A stretch of 64,000 nucleotides of DNA from Tessaracoccus oleiagri (GCF_900103275.1 NZ_FNGP01000002.1:558001-622000), one strand, 5' to 3'; counted from the stretch's first letter, positions 8,114 through 16,450 are shown. Program-made: numbers and translations. Notes: a model not told the origin generated them from the letters alone.

Positions 8114-8941
8114 GTGACCGGATGCTACGTGGGCGTCTCCGGGTGGCGGTACCGGAACTGGCGCGGCGACTTCTACCCCGCGGGGCTGCGCCAACGCGAC
8201 GAGTTGCGCCACGTCGGTGCGACGATGACCTCCGCCGAGATCAACGGGTCCTTCTACTCGCTCCAGCGGCCATCCTCGTACGCCGCCTGGGCGGCCGAGA
8301 CCCCGGATGACTTCGTGTTCGCGGTGAAGGGCGGCCGCTACATCACCCACATGAAGCAGCTGCGCGAAGTGGAGACCCCGCTCGCGAACTTCTTTGCTTC
8401 CGGCGTCCTCGCCCTCGGCCGCCGGCTCGGCCCGATCCTGTGGCAGCTACCCCCGCGCATGGCGTTCGACGCAGAGAAGGTCGGCCACTTCCTGTCGCTG
8501 CTGCCGCGCACCCACGGCGAGATCGCTGCCCTCGGCCACGGGCACGACGAGAAGCTCACCCCGGAGCGGGTGCGGCTCGAGATCGCCCCCGACGCCTCGC
8601 CCGGCCGCCCGGTCCGGCACGCGCTGGAGCCCCGACACCCGACGTTCGACTCACCGGAGGCGCATGCGCTGTTGGCGGCCCACGACGTGTGCATGGTGAT
8701 AGCCGACAGCGCGGGTACCTGGCCCACCATGAGCGACGCGACGAGCGACTTCCGCTACGTCCGGCTGCATGGCGAGCAGGAGCTCTACGCCAGCGCGTAC
8801 ACCGACGAGTCGCTCGACCGCTGGGCCGCGCAGTGCCGAGCCTGGTTGGAAGCCGGCCTCGACACCTACGTCTACTTCGACAACGACGCCCGAGGCCACG
8901 CGCCACACGACGCGGTCAGGCTGCTCGAGCGACTGCGCTGA
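8114..8941 (+). CDS. DUF72 domain protein (YecE-like)
   Basis: 275-aa protein of the DUF72/YecE family, a TIM-barrel-like family of unknown biochemical role found across bacteria. Family features are visible: the N-terminal GVSGWRYRNWRGDFYP, then EINGSFYSLQRPSSYAAWA, VKGGRYITHMKQL near residue 75 and YVRLHGEQELYASAYTDESL near residue 215. It seems to be transcribed alone from a leaderless promoter. Start at GTG 8114. Confidence 0.85.
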   Translation: MTGCYVGVSGWRYRNWRGDFYPAGLRQRDELRHVGATMTSAEINGSFYSLQRPSSYAAWAAETPDDFVFAVKGGRYITHMKQLREVETPLANFFASGVLALGRRLGPILWQLPPRMAFDAEKVGHFLSLLPRTHGEIAALGHGHDEKLTPERVRLEIAPDASPGRPVRHALEPRHPTFDSPEAHALLAAHDVCMVIADSAGTWPTMSDATSDFRYVRLHGEQELYASAYTDESLDRWAAQCRAWLEAGLDTYVYFDNDARGHAPHDAVRLLERLR

Positions 8942-9061
8942 CGCCACTGTCCAACCGATACGACGAACCGTAGTAATCCGGTGGCGCGGGGCGTAGCATG
9001 GAACGACGGATGGTGGCTCGCGACGCCCTCCCGCGTCGCCGCGCATCCATGGGGAGCCATC

Positions 9062-9526
9062 ATGATCGTGCATCGTTCGGACGTCGTGAACGGCGCGCGT
9101 CTCGCGCACACTCATGCGGCGCGGACGCCGCGTCGCTGGCCGCCGGGCTTCACGATCGCGGCCGGCGCCTTCTACACGTGCATGGCGGGCGTCCACCTCG
9201 GCGTCGTCGTGGCGAACCCGCAGGTCTACGCCTCCTATGGGGAGGCGGCGTCGATGGAGTGGGTGAGCAGGCTCTGGGCCCAGGTCTTCATGGCGAACCC
9301 CGTGTTCTGGGGGCTGGTCGCCGCGGGTCTCGAGGTCCTGATCGGGGTCCTGCTGCTCGTCGGCGGCCGCGCGTCCAGGCTCGGCTGGGTCGCCGTCGCG
9401 GCCTTCCAGGTGGCGCTGATCCTGCTCGGGTGGGGCTACCTGTTCTGGATCGTCCCTGCGCTGGCCATCGCGGTGCTCGGCGCACGCCACGACTGGCCGC
9501 TCCTGGCACGGCCGGCGACTTTCTGA
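9062..9526 (+). CDS. Small membrane protein, function unknown
   Basis: 154-aa protein with a basic N-terminus (HAARTPRRWPPGF) followed by about four membrane helices from residue 30 onward. The ATG at 9062 was chosen because GGGGAG lies about 8 nt upstream; a longer frame starting near 8981 lacks a site and encodes an atypical N-terminus. No catalytic motif or family was recognised. It is flanked by unrelated same-strand genes with gaps of 57 nt or more, so it is probably its own unit. Confidence 0.6.
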   Translation: MIVHRSDVVNGARLAHTHAARTPRRWPPGFTIAAGAFYTCMAGVHLGVVVANPQVYASYGEAASMEWVSRLWAQVFMANPVFWGLVAAGLEVLIGVLLLVGGRASRLGWVAVAAFQVALILLGWGYLFWIVPALAIAVLGARHDWPLLARPATF

Positions 9527-9555
9527 ACCCCTCCCGCTGGGCCGGTCCGTCGTCC

Positions 9556-9561
9556 TAGGCT
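9556..9561 (+). promoter_or_regulatory. -10 box of the VOC protein gene
   Basis: TAGGCT, the same hexamer seen before several other genes in the window. It would give a short leader with the GAAGGAG ribosome-binding site of the 9584 gene. Confidence 0.45.
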
Positions 9562-9583
9562 GATGGGCGACGAAGGAGTGCCC

Positions 9584-10027
9584 ATGCCGAAGCCTTACGG
9601 AGTCCAGATCGCCGTTGACTGCCGGGACGCCCATCCGCTCGCCGATTGGTGGGCGGAGACGCTGGGCTGGGTCGTGGAGCCGAGCGACCCGGCCTTCATC
9701 CAGCGGATGCTCGACGAGGGCTACGCGAGCGCGGACGACACGCAGACCTACAAGGGCAAGTTGGTCTGGCGTGGCGCCGCGGCGATCTGCCCCTCCACCG
9801 AGGTCGGAGACCCGGCTCGACGGCGCATCCTCTTCCAGGACGTCCCGGAGCCGAAGACGGGCAAGAACCGGATGCACTACGACATCCACTCCGGCGGTGA
9901 GGACATCGACCGCCTGCGCGACGAGCTGGTCGGGCGGGGGGCCACCTACGTCGCGTCGCACGCGCAGGGCCCGTTCCGTTGGCACGTCATGCAGGACCCG
10001 GAAGGCAACGAGTTCTGTGTCAGCTGA
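9584..10027 (+). CDS. VOC-family (glyoxalase-like) protein
   Basis: 147-aa protein of the vicinal-oxygen-chelate superfamily. The N-terminal GVQIAVDCRDAHPLADWWAE and the C-terminal WHVMQDPEGNEFCV are the paired beta-alpha-beta-beta-beta edges of the fold. Such proteins include dioxygenases, isomerases and resistance proteins; the actual reaction is unknown. The ATG at 9584 follows a GAAGGAG site. The next gene begins 25 nt downstream on the same strand and may be co-transcribed. Confidence 0.75.
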   Translation: MPKPYGVQIAVDCRDAHPLADWWAETLGWVVEPSDPAFIQRMLDEGYASADDTQTYKGKLVWRGAAAICPSTEVGDPARRRILFQDVPEPKTGKNRMHYDIHSGGEDIDRLRDELVGRGATYVASHAQGPFRWHVMQDPEGNEFCVS

Positions 10028-10052
10028 GGCGGGACCGGACAGGAAGCCGACG

Positions 10053-10787
10053 GTGGACGTCGCCATCATCGGCGCCGGCAGGCTGGCCAAGGCCATCCGG
10101 GACCAGTGCGTCGCACGCGGCGCGACGGCGACCCTCCACTCCCGCTCGACCGGATTCGATGTCCTCGACCCGGAGCCGGCCGACCGCCTCGGAGCACCCC
10201 ACGTCGTCGTCGAGGCCACTGACGTCTTCACCCAGAACGCCAACCGGGCGAGGCAGTTCTTCAGCCGGTCCACCCGGGCGGCCAACGCGGTCGCGCGGGC
10301 CCACGGCGCGAGGCACGTGCTGGTCTCCATCGTCGGCTGCACGCGTCCCGAGCTGCAGGGCAACGGGTACTACGCCGGGAAGGCGGAACAGGAGCGCATC
10401 GCGCTGGCGGAGCACGAGCGCCTCACGATCGTCCGCTCGACCCAGTGGCACGAGTTCGCCCGCCAGAACCTCGACAGGATGCGCCTCGGCCCCTTGGCCG
10501 TCGTGCCGTCCATGACCGTGCAGCCCGTGGCCCTCGCATCGGTCGCCGACGTGGTCGCCCGGTGCGTCACCGGTGAGCTCCCGGAGGGCATCCACGACGT
10601 GGCCGGGCCGGAGGTCACCACCCTGTGGGAGATGACGAAGGCCCTCCCCGGCACGGGTGCGCTCCCGGTCGCGCTACCCGTCCCCGGACGCACCGGCAAG
10701 GCGTTCCGCCACGGCGCCCTACTGCCCGGCCCGGACGCCGAGATCCTCGGGCCGACGTTCGGTGAATGGCTGATGGCCGGGGCATGA
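10053..10787 (+). CDS. NAD(P)-binding Rossmann-fold (atypical SDR/NmrA-like) protein
   Basis: 244-aa protein with an N-terminal dinucleotide-binding motif (VDVAIIGAGRLAKAI). A serine and a YYAGKAEQE segment near residue 110 recall the YxxxK of extended short-chain dehydrogenases. An HEFARQ segment and a conserved C-terminal region follow, as in NAD(P)H-binding isoflavone-reductase/NmrA-like proteins. The GTG at 10053 has an AGGAAG site 7 nt upstream; a GTG at 10017 overlapping the previous stop is the alternative. It probably forms a unit with the VOC gene. Substrate unknown. Confidence 0.7.
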   Translation: MDVAIIGAGRLAKAIRDQCVARGATATLHSRSTGFDVLDPEPADRLGAPHVVVEATDVFTQNANRARQFFSRSTRAANAVARAHGARHVLVSIVGCTRPELQGNGYYAGKAEQERIALAEHERLTIVRSTQWHEFARQNLDRMRLGPLAVVPSMTVQPVALASVADVVARCVTGELPEGIHDVAGPEVTTLWEMTKALPGTGALPVALPVPGRTGKAFRHGALLPGPDAEILGPTFGEWLMAGA

Positions 10788-10788
10788 C

Positions 10789-10821
10789 GCGGCCCCGCCG
10801 ACGGAAGGTCGACGGGGCCGC
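10789..10821. terminator. Bidirectional hairpin terminator between convergent genes
   Basis: GCGGCCCCG at 10789-10797 pairs with CGGGGCCGC at 10813-10821, with a 15-nt loop. It sits between the end of the 10053 gene and the end of the OsmC gene, with no U-tract, as is common in actinobacteria. Confidence 0.65.
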
Positions 10822-10826
10822 GAGCG

Positions 10827-11261
10827 TCAGGCGAGCTTCGCGTCGAGATTGATCTCAGGGACGCTGGCCAGCGCCTGGGAGACCGGGCAGTTCTTCTTGG
10901 CCGACTCGGCGATGCGCCGGAAATCGTCCTCGGACAGGCCGTCGACCTGTCCCTCGACCGCGAGGTCGATCTTCGTGATGCCGGAGCCGACGGCGAAGGT
11001 CACCTTCGCGTTGGTCTGGAGCTGGGTCGGGGCCGTGCCGTTCTCGGACAGTTCGTGGGAGAACTGCATCGAGAAGCACGTCGCGTAGGCGGCCGCGATG
11101 AGCTCCTCGGGGGTGGTCGAGGAGCCGGACTCCTCCGAGCGGGCCTTCCAGTTCGCCTGGAACGAGCCGGCACCCGAGGTGTCGAGGTTGACGGTGCCGG
11201 AGCCGGTGGGAAGGTCGCCCTTCCACACGGTGGTTGCGCTGTTGACGATCGGGGTTGGCAT
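10827..11261 (-). CDS. OsmC/Ohr-family peroxiredoxin-like protein
   Basis: 144-aa protein of the OsmC family, which reduces organic hydroperoxides using two cysteines. The N-terminal STTVWKGDLPTGSGTVNLDT, central TTPEELIAAAYATCFSMQFS (first cysteine near residue 60) and C-terminal AKKNCPVSQAL (second cysteine near residue 125) match the YhfA/OsmC-type architecture. The ATG at 11261 is preceded by a strong AAAGGAGG. It is monocistronic and shares a terminator with the gene to its left. Confidence 0.88.
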   Translation of the reverse strand: MPTPIVNSATTVWKGDLPTGSGTVNLDTSGAGSFQANWKARSEESGSSTTPEELIAAAYATCFSMQFSHELSENGTAPTQLQTNAKVTFAVGSGITKIDLAVEGQVDGLSEDDFRRIAESAKKNCPVSQALASVPEINLDAKLA

Positions 11262-11406
11262 GGTGCCTCCTTTACGTTCTGCGACGCGGGTCCTCGCGCC
11301 GCCGGCGCTGTGCCGTCCCTCCACACTACGACCGTCCGAGGCCGCTTTGGCCGCTTCGCCGATGCAGTCGTCCGGCGACGCGGACAAGGGTGGACACGAG
11401 GGCGCG

Positions 11407-11412
11407 TAGGCT
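11407..11412 (+). promoter_or_regulatory. -10 box of the MscS-like gene
   Basis: TAGGCT about 43 nt upstream of the ATG at 11456, giving a leader that contains the GAAGGAG site. Confidence 0.4.
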
Positions 11413-11455
11413 CTTGTGTCCCGCGGACTCGACGGCTGAAGGAGCGAGCAACGAC

Positions 11456-12289
11456 ATGATCGATCTTCCTCCCATCACCTGGCAGGCGGCGCTGGTCGGT
11501 CTGGCCGTCCTGCTCGCCGGTGCGTTGCTCGGTTTCCTCGTCCGTCACCTCGTCCACACCGTCCTCGCCTGGCGAGGGCGCAGCGAAAGCTCCTCACGGG
11601 TCTTCTCGAGGTTGTTCCAGTGGATGATCATCGTGCTGTTCTCGGCGGGCGCGATCACCATCGTCTTTCCCAGCGTCAAGCCCGTGGACGTGCTCGGCGG
11701 CATCACGATCGTCTCCTTGGCAGCCGGCATCGCGTTCCAGACCGTGCTCGGAAACATGTTCGCCGGAATCGTCATCCTGGCCCGGGATCGCTTCCGCGTC
11801 GGCGACCAGATCTCGGTGCTCGACCACGCCGGCACCGTCAGCGAGATGGGGCTCTCGCATGCGGCCCTCCGCACGTTCGACGGGCGGCTGGTGCTGATCC
11901 CCAATTCATCACTCCACTCCGAGATCGTGACGGTCCAGACCGGCTACGAGAAGGTACGTTCGACAGTGGCGGTGGATCTCGACGACGCCACCGACCTCGC
12001 GACCGCGAGGGCGGCGGCCCTGGCCGCCATGGAACAGCTCCCGGATGTTCTCGACGACCCACCTCCCCAGGCGATCCTGCGCGAGATCGGCACGGCGACG
12101 GTGCGCATGGACCTGCTCTTCTGGTCGGGCTCCAGACAGATGGAGACGCGCAACGCCCAGGACGCGGTGATCAGGGCGGTCCTCGAGACTTTCCGTGCGC
12201 ACGGCGTCAAGGCCGGGGACGAGGTGGTCACGGTCAAGTTGGTGGGCGCGGACCCCGGCCCAGCGGAAGTCCCCACCGTCCCCCGTTGA
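11456..12289 (+). CDS. MscS-family small-conductance mechanosensitive channel
   Basis: 277-aa channel protein. Membrane helices at about residues 9-30 and 52-75, then the pore-lining helix 3 rich in Gly and Ala (GITIVSLAAGIAFQTVLGNMF near residue 82). Next comes the beta domain (DRFRVGDQISVLDHAGTVSEMG) with the LIPNSSL segment near residue 145, and a C-terminal alpha/beta domain. It would open on hypo-osmotic shock to release solutes. Leadered transcript with GAAGGAG about 11 nt before ATG 11456. It ends 5 nt before the stop of the convergent membrane-protein gene. Confidence 0.88.
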   Translation: MIDLPPITWQAALVGLAVLLAGALLGFLVRHLVHTVLAWRGRSESSSRVFSRLFQWMIIVLFSAGAITIVFPSVKPVDVLGGITIVSLAAGIAFQTVLGNMFAGIVILARDRFRVGDQISVLDHAGTVSEMGLSHAALRTFDGRLVLIPNSSLHSEIVTVQTGYEKVRSTVAVDLDDATDLATARAAALAAMEQLPDVLDDPPPQAILREIGTATVRMDLLFWSGSRQMETRNAQDAVIRAVLETFRAHGVKAGDEVVTVKLVGADPGPAEVPTVPR

Positions 12290-12294
12290 TTCCT

Positions 12295-13128
12295 TCAGGC
12301 GGCGGCCCCGGGGGTCGTCGCTCCCGTCGTCCGGCGCCTGCGCTTCCGGCGCCGCACGAGGAACACCGCGAGGGCACCGCCCCAGACCACGGAGAACGCG
12401 CCACCGATGGTTCCCGGCGACGTGGGCGCGTGGGGCAGGACGAGCGCCGCGATGCCGAGGACGATCGTCGCGATGGCGGACGTCCACATCGGCAGCCGCC
12501 AGCCCGGCAGCCGTGTCGCCGCCAGGAGGACCAGCAGCGGGTAGAGGAGGATGGCGGCGGCCAGTTCGGCGAACCGGTCCCCCGCCACGCACCGGCCCAG
12601 GTAGCAGGCCGGCCCGGACTCACCCGCGCGCTGCACCGCGTAGGCGGCCAGGGGGAGGGCAGCGGCCAACCCCACCACGCCCGCCACCACGAGCCGGATG
12701 TCCATGCGTTCCACCCGGGGTTCCGACGGTGTCCTGGGCCTGAGCAGCCACAGGCCGCCGATGAGCAGCGCCATCAGCATGCCCCCGACGCGCGGCTCGT
12801 CGCGGTGCGTCACCCAGCCGGCGCCCGTGAGCGCCAGCGACCCGATGAGGGCCTGCGCCAGCCCGATCACCGGTCGCCCCGGGCGGAGCTGGCAGGCCAC
12901 TCCCGCAACGATGCTCGCGCCAAGTCCCGCGAAGGCGAGGTCGGTGACCGGCGTGGTCAGCGCGGACTTCGGGTCCTGCACCCAGAGGACCAACGTGAGC
13001 GCGGTCACCACCGTGAACAGGAGCGCCAACGAGATGGTGAGCGCCCAGGCCGCGGCGAGGAAGATCCGACGACGTTTCCGCTGCCAAGCGTCCAGAGGCG
13101 TTCCGCGGTCAACGACTGAGCCTGTCAT
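12295..13128 (-). CDS. Polytopic membrane protein, function unknown
   Basis: 277-aa protein with about eight hydrophobic helices and a strongly basic C-terminal tail (LVRRRKRRRRTTG) that should face the cytoplasm. Two cysteines lie in one loop (PACYLGRCVAGD near residue 183) and could form a disulfide. No transporter or enzyme signature was recognised. ATG 13128 has GAGGTGGGG just upstream. The 218 nt upstream to the divergent gene hold nothing recognisable beyond a promoter for that gene. Confidence 0.6.
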   Translation of the reverse strand: MTGSVVDRGTPLDAWQRKRRRIFLAAAWALTISLALLFTVVTALTLVLWVQDPKSALTTPVTDLAFAGLGASIVAGVACQLRPGRPVIGLAQALIGSLALTGAGWVTHRDEPRVGGMLMALLIGGLWLLRPRTPSEPRVERMDIRLVVAGVVGLAAALPLAAYAVQRAGESGPACYLGRCVAGDRFAELAAAILLYPLLVLLAATRLPGWRLPMWTSAIATIVLGIAALVLPHAPTSPGTIGGAFSVVWGGALAVFLVRRRKRRRRTTGATTPGAAA

Positions 13129-13334
13129 GCCCCCACCTCGCCATCCGGACGATGCGCCCGGTCGCGCCGGGCTGCGCTCCCTGGCGACGAGGGGCGGACA
13201 GATCACGGAGGGTGGCCCCATCCGCAGCCGCGAGGCCATGAGTGGAACCATTGTGCGCCCGGCGGGTCAACCGGGAGGCCGATCCGCGACAATTCGCGTC
13301 GGCCGCGCGCCGCTCCCGCGGGCGGCGCCCCTGA

Positions 13335-13340
13335 CACACT
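13335..13340 (+). promoter_or_regulatory. -10 box of the 13347 gene, leaderless
   Basis: CACACT then 6 nt to the GTG at 13347. There is no ribosome-binding site. Confidence 0.35.
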
Positions 13341-13346
13341 TGTCCG

Positions 13347-14270
13347 GTGACGAACGAGCCAGGACCCGACGCTGCGGCGGAGGATGCACGAGGCCTCATC
13401 CCCTTCGGCGACTCGCCGCGGCCCACCACGAACGACGAGTTCGGTCGCCGCCTCGTCGAGGCGCTCAGCTTGGATCCGGCGACCTCGGGTTGGTTGCTGC
13501 GCGGAGCAGGACCAGAGGTGAGCGCAGAACTGCAGGGCGCCGACGTCGCGTCCCTCGTCGTTGATGCCACCGGCCTGCTGTTCGAGCAGGACCCCGGTGC
13601 GTCGGCGCCTGGACCCGTATCCGACCAGTCCCCGGCGAACCGGCCCGGAGTGAGGCTCCGGACCGAGCCGGCGACCCTGAGCCGTGCGGAATTGCGCGCT
13701 CGGCCCGTCCTCGTCCAAGGCGTGCCGGTGACGATCGAGGCGGAGGGTCGTGACATCCCCATCGACTGGGTGGACCTCGCCGGTGGACGCCTCGTCGTGG
13801 ACCTCCCCGTCGACCAGCCGGCGCGGCTCGGGACCGGCTCGGCGCTACGGCTCAGAGTCCGCACCGAAGTGGCACCCGCCGTTCGGGCGATGGCGGACGC
13901 CGCCCGGCCCGGTCTGGCAGCAGAAGGGATCCGGCTCGACCGTGAGCACCTGTCGCTGCGTCAGCTCGGTCCACGCCGGATCAGGTTCGACGGGCGGGCG
14001 CGGGTGCGGTGGAAGATCTTCCGCCAACGCGTGAAGATCTCCGGGGTGCTGGCGGTGGACGAGCGCCACGTCCTCGGGCTCAGCCACTTCCGTGTGCGGG
14101 TCTCGAACCCGCTGCTCAACCTCGCGTTCCGCGGCTTCGTCCGTGAACTGGCCACCGAGCTGCAGCAGTCCGTGGACCTCAACGAGGGCCTCGCCCCCTG
14201 GACGATCCGCCATCTACGAGTGAGGGCGGGACGCCGGGCCGAGCTCGACCTGGAACTGCGCCCGCGTTAG
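13347..14270 (+). CDS. Conserved-looking cytosolic protein, function unknown
   Basis: 307-aa soluble protein without signal peptide or membrane segment. The second half (about residues 120-305) alternates short hydrophobic strands and ends in a repeated 'RVRAGRRAELDLELRPR'-type strand pattern. This weakly recalls the lipid-binding LmeA/DUF2993 fold; that is a guess from pattern only. The first 40 residues are acidic and probably disordered. It lies 55 nt upstream of the FAH-like gene on the same strand but has its own promoter. Confidence 0.55.
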   Translation: MTNEPGPDAAAEDARGLIPFGDSPRPTTNDEFGRRLVEALSLDPATSGWLLRGAGPEVSAELQGADVASLVVDATGLLFEQDPGASAPGPVSDQSPANRPGVRLRTEPATLSRAELRARPVLVQGVPVTIEAEGRDIPIDWVDLAGGRLVVDLPVDQPARLGTGSALRLRVRTEVAPAVRAMADAARPGLAAEGIRLDREHLSLRQLGPRRIRFDGRARVRWKIFRQRVKISGVLAVDERHVLGLSHFRVRVSNPLLNLAFRGFVRELATELQQSVDLNEGLAPWTIRHLRVRAGRRAELDLELRPR

Positions 14271-14302
14271 CCATTCCACACCGTTGTGCGCTCCAAGCTG
14301 CT

Positions 14303-14308
14303 TAGGCT
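14303..14308 (+). promoter_or_regulatory. -10 box of the FAH-like gene
   Basis: TAGGCT upstream of ATG 14326; a short leader would contain the AAGGAGG ribosome-binding site. Confidence 0.45.
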
Positions 14309-14325
14309 GTGGCAAGGAGGCCAAG

Positions 14326-15135
14326 ATGAAACTCGTAACGTACAGGCTCGCTGACTTCGAAGGTTCCGAGACGATCGCCCTCGGTGCCCTGCGCCACGAC
14401 CGGGTGGTCCGGCTCGATGTCTCCACCAAGCACGACCACCACGGACTCGGGTCCATCGAGGAGTACCTCAGCGGGCTCCCCGGCACGCAGCAGCGGGCGC
14501 GCACCATCGCGAGTGACACGAGCGACCCTGGCGTGGCCCTCGACGAGGTGCACCTGTATCCCCCGGTCGCGCACCCCAGGACCGTGCTCGTCTGCCGTTC
14601 AACCGACGACGGGATCGTCACCGAGCCCCTCAACCACCCCACCATCACCGGCCCCGGGGACACCATCCGGGTCTCGGCCCCGGGAGCTGTGCGGTTCGGG
14701 TTGCGTCCCCAGCTCGGTCTCGTCACCCCCCGCGAGATGCGGCTGCCCCTCGAACACATCGAGCCGGCCGCGTACGTCCTGTTCAACGAGGTGCACGTCC
14801 ACGACATCGAGAGCGGCGCGGACTCCGTCGTGATCGGCCTCGGGCCATACCTCGTCACCCCGGACGAGATCACCGATCCCAGGGCACTCGACGTTCGGGT
14901 CACCTTCGACGGCCGCGAGCCGTGGCACGGGACCACGGCGTATCCGTACAGCCCGGCCGAAATCCTGTTCGAACTTCAGCGGAGGTTCCAGTTCGAGCCC
15001 GGCACGTTGATCGGCATGGGCCCGATCCCCGGCAGCTTCGGCGTCGACGGAGCGGAGTGGCTCGAGCAGGGTGAGACGTTCACCGTCGCGATCAACGGGC
15101 TGGGGGAACTCACGCAGCACCTCGACTCCCGCTGA
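14326..15135 (+). CDS. Fumarylacetoacetate hydrolase-like protein, probably divergent
   Basis: 269-aa protein whose C-terminal 130 residues match the FAH fold: LGPYLVTPDEITDPRALDVR near residue 178, then PAEILFELQRRFQFEPGTLI and a GxGxL-type end. FAH enzymes cleave or hydrate beta-diketo acids using a metal held by an E-x-E pair. At the equivalent place here the chain reads RPQLGLVTP, so the acidic pair is missing and the protein may be inactive or use another chemistry. ATG 14326 has a strong AAGGAGG site. Confidence 0.65.
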   Translation: MKLVTYRLADFEGSETIALGALRHDRVVRLDVSTKHDHHGLGSIEEYLSGLPGTQQRARTIASDTSDPGVALDEVHLYPPVAHPRTVLVCRSTDDGIVTEPLNHPTITGPGDTIRVSAPGAVRFGLRPQLGLVTPREMRLPLEHIEPAAYVLFNEVHVHDIESGADSVVIGLGPYLVTPDEITDPRALDVRVTFDGREPWHGTTAYPYSPAEILFELQRRFQFEPGTLIGMGPIPGSFGVDGAEWLEQGETFTVAINGLGELTQHLDSR

Positions 15136-15138
15136 TGC

Positions 15139-15144
15139 CACACT
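15139..15144 (+). promoter_or_regulatory. -10 box of the 15151 gene, leaderless
   Basis: CACACT, 6-nt spacer, ATG at 15151; no ribosome-binding site. Confidence 0.35.
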
Positions 15145-15150
15145 GGGCGG

Positions 15151-15444
15151 ATGAGTGAGCAACAGGCCGACACCGCCCGATGGTCGCCGTGGTGGGCGGT
15201 CGCGCTCACCCTGGTGGCGATGATCCCGCCCGCGGGCGTCCTGCTCGTCGGCTTCCAGCAGCTCTCCCTCGGGTTGTCGGGCGGGTACATGTCAGAACTG
15301 GCGATCGTCGTCGGCCCCATGCTGATCGCGCTCGGGCTGATGCTCCTCATGCCGGGCGTCCTGTACCTCGTGTTGCGACGGCGATTCCCCTTCTACGTCG
15401 CGCTCGCCGCCGCGCTGATCGTCGTCGTGCTCGCCTTCATCTAG
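15151..15444 (+). CDS. Small membrane protein, function unknown
   Basis: 97-aa protein with three membrane helices (about residues 13-35, 45-68 and 74-96) and almost no soluble part. No family recognised. It sits 15 nt after the FAH-like gene and 20 nt before the YbaK-like gene, but candidate leaderless -10 boxes before it and after it suggest independent transcription. Confidence 0.6.
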   Translation: MSEQQADTARWSPWWAVALTLVAMIPPAGVLLVGFQQLSLGLSGGYMSELAIVVGPMLIALGLMLLMPGVLYLVLRRRFPFYVALAAALIVVVLAFI

Positions 15445-15452
15445 GTCCGTGC

Positions 15453-15458
15453 TTTACT
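15453..15458 (+). promoter_or_regulatory. -10 box of the YbaK-like gene, leaderless
   Basis: TTTACT followed by 6 nt and the GTG at 15465. Confidence 0.4.
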
Positions 15459-15464
15459 CGGCGG

Positions 15465-15956
15465 GTGGCAAGAGCAGCAGGCGGCACCCCGGCGACCGTG
15501 GCATTGGACCGGGCGCGCATCCCGTACACCGTCCGCGCCTACGAGCACGACCCGTCAGTCCAGTCCTACGGCCTCGAGGCTGCCGAGGCGCTGGGCGTCG
15601 AACCGGCCCGGGTGTTCAAGACGCTGCTGGTCGAGAGCGGCCCGGGCAAGCTGGCCGTCAGCATCATTCCTGTGGACAGGCAACTCGACCTCAAGTCCGT
15701 CGCCGCTGCGCTGGGCGTCAAGCGCGTCGTCATGGCGGACCCCGCGGCCGCCGAGCGGGTGACGGGCTACGTCGTCGGCGGGATCAGCCCGATCGGGCAG
15801 AAGAAGGCGCTGCCGACCTTGCTCGACGAGTCGGCGGCGCAACACGCGACCGTCCTCGTCAGCGGCGGGAAGCGCGGCTTCGACATCGAGCTCACGCCCT
15901 CGGACCTGCTGAAGATCTGCCGCGGACGCACGGCGTCGATCGCGCGTCGCGGCTAG
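15465..15956 (+). CDS. ybaK: YbaK-type aminoacyl-tRNA deacylase
   Basis: 163-aa protein of the YbaK/ProX trans-editing family, which hydrolyses mischarged Cys-tRNA(Pro) in the cytosol. Family features: TPATVALDRARIPYTVRAYEHD at the start, LGVEPARVFKTLLVES near residue 45, SVAAALGVKRVVMADP, YVVGGISPIGQKKALPTLLDE near residue 105 and a terminal ELTPSDLL. The invariant lysine is in VFKTLL. The last codons overlap the convergent PIN gene: both stops are read from the palindrome CTAG. Confidence 0.87.
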   Translation: MARAAGGTPATVALDRARIPYTVRAYEHDPSVQSYGLEAAEALGVEPARVFKTLLVESGPGKLAVSIIPVDRQLDLKSVAAALGVKRVVMADPAAAERVTGYVVGGISPIGQKKALPTLLDESAAQHATVLVSGGKRGFDIELTPSDLLKICRGRTASIARRG

Positions 15957-16354
15957 GGCCGGAAGAGCGCCTCCATCGGCTCCAGCCGCACGAGTTCCGC
16001 GGCCGCCGCGGCGAGTTCCTCGTCGCCGGCCACGAGGGCGTCACCCTGCAGCCTCGTGATGGCGATGTACTCCGCGTGGCGCAGGCTCGACCAGCCCGAC
16101 TTCCGGGCGATGTCCCAAGCGGTGCGGCGACTGACGCGGTCGCCCAGAAGCCGGATCTTCAGCTCCGTCATCCGCTCATGGAGCGCCAGCGCCTCGTCGT
16201 CGGGGAGAGCGCCCTGATTGACTCGGGCGAGGAGCACCTCGAGCGCCTGGGAGCGCACGGCCGACGGGGCGACGAGTAGGTGGCCCGAGTGCGGCGGGCG
16301 CCCGGCCTGCGCGAGCTCGAGCAGCGCGACGGCATCGATGACGAACCGTGTCAT
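15953..16354 (-). CDS. PIN-domain protein (VapC-like), no antitoxin gene seen
   Basis: 133-aa single PIN domain. The first acidic residue is in FVIDAVALLEL (Asp7), an internal Glu is in LEVLLARVNQG, and the third acidic cluster is LVAGDEELAAAA near residue 110, as in VapC ribonucleases. Unlike usual type II systems no small antitoxin gene precedes it; upstream is only its own leaderless promoter and then the gluA promoter. It may be a lone PIN nuclease or a VapC with a distant partner. Confidence 0.75.
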   Translation of the reverse strand: MTRFVIDAVALLELAQAGRPPHSGHLLVAPSAVRSQALEVLLARVNQGALPDDEALALHERMTELKIRLLGDRVSRRTAWDIARKSGWSSLRHAEYIAITRLQGDALVAGDEELAAAAAELVRLEPMEALFRP

Positions 16355-16361
16355 GGTGAGG

Positions 16362-16367
16362 ATGCTA
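16362..16367 (-). promoter_or_regulatory. -10 box of the PIN gene, leaderless
   Basis: TAGCAT on the minus strand, 7 nt before the ATG at 16354; no ribosome-binding site. Confidence 0.45.
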
Positions 16368-16423
16368 CGCGTGCACCCACCACCCGGAGAAAAGCGCTAG
16401 TCAGCGCAGCGTTGGTCCGACCA

Positions 16424-16450
16424 TTGGCAAGGTCACGATCGCGTTACAAT
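16424..16450 (+). promoter_or_regulatory. gluABCD promoter
   Basis: -35 TTGGCA at 16424-16429 and -10 TACAAT at 16445-16450 with a short 15-nt spacer. Transcription would start near 16457, leaving a leader of about 43 nt before gluA. Confidence 0.5.
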
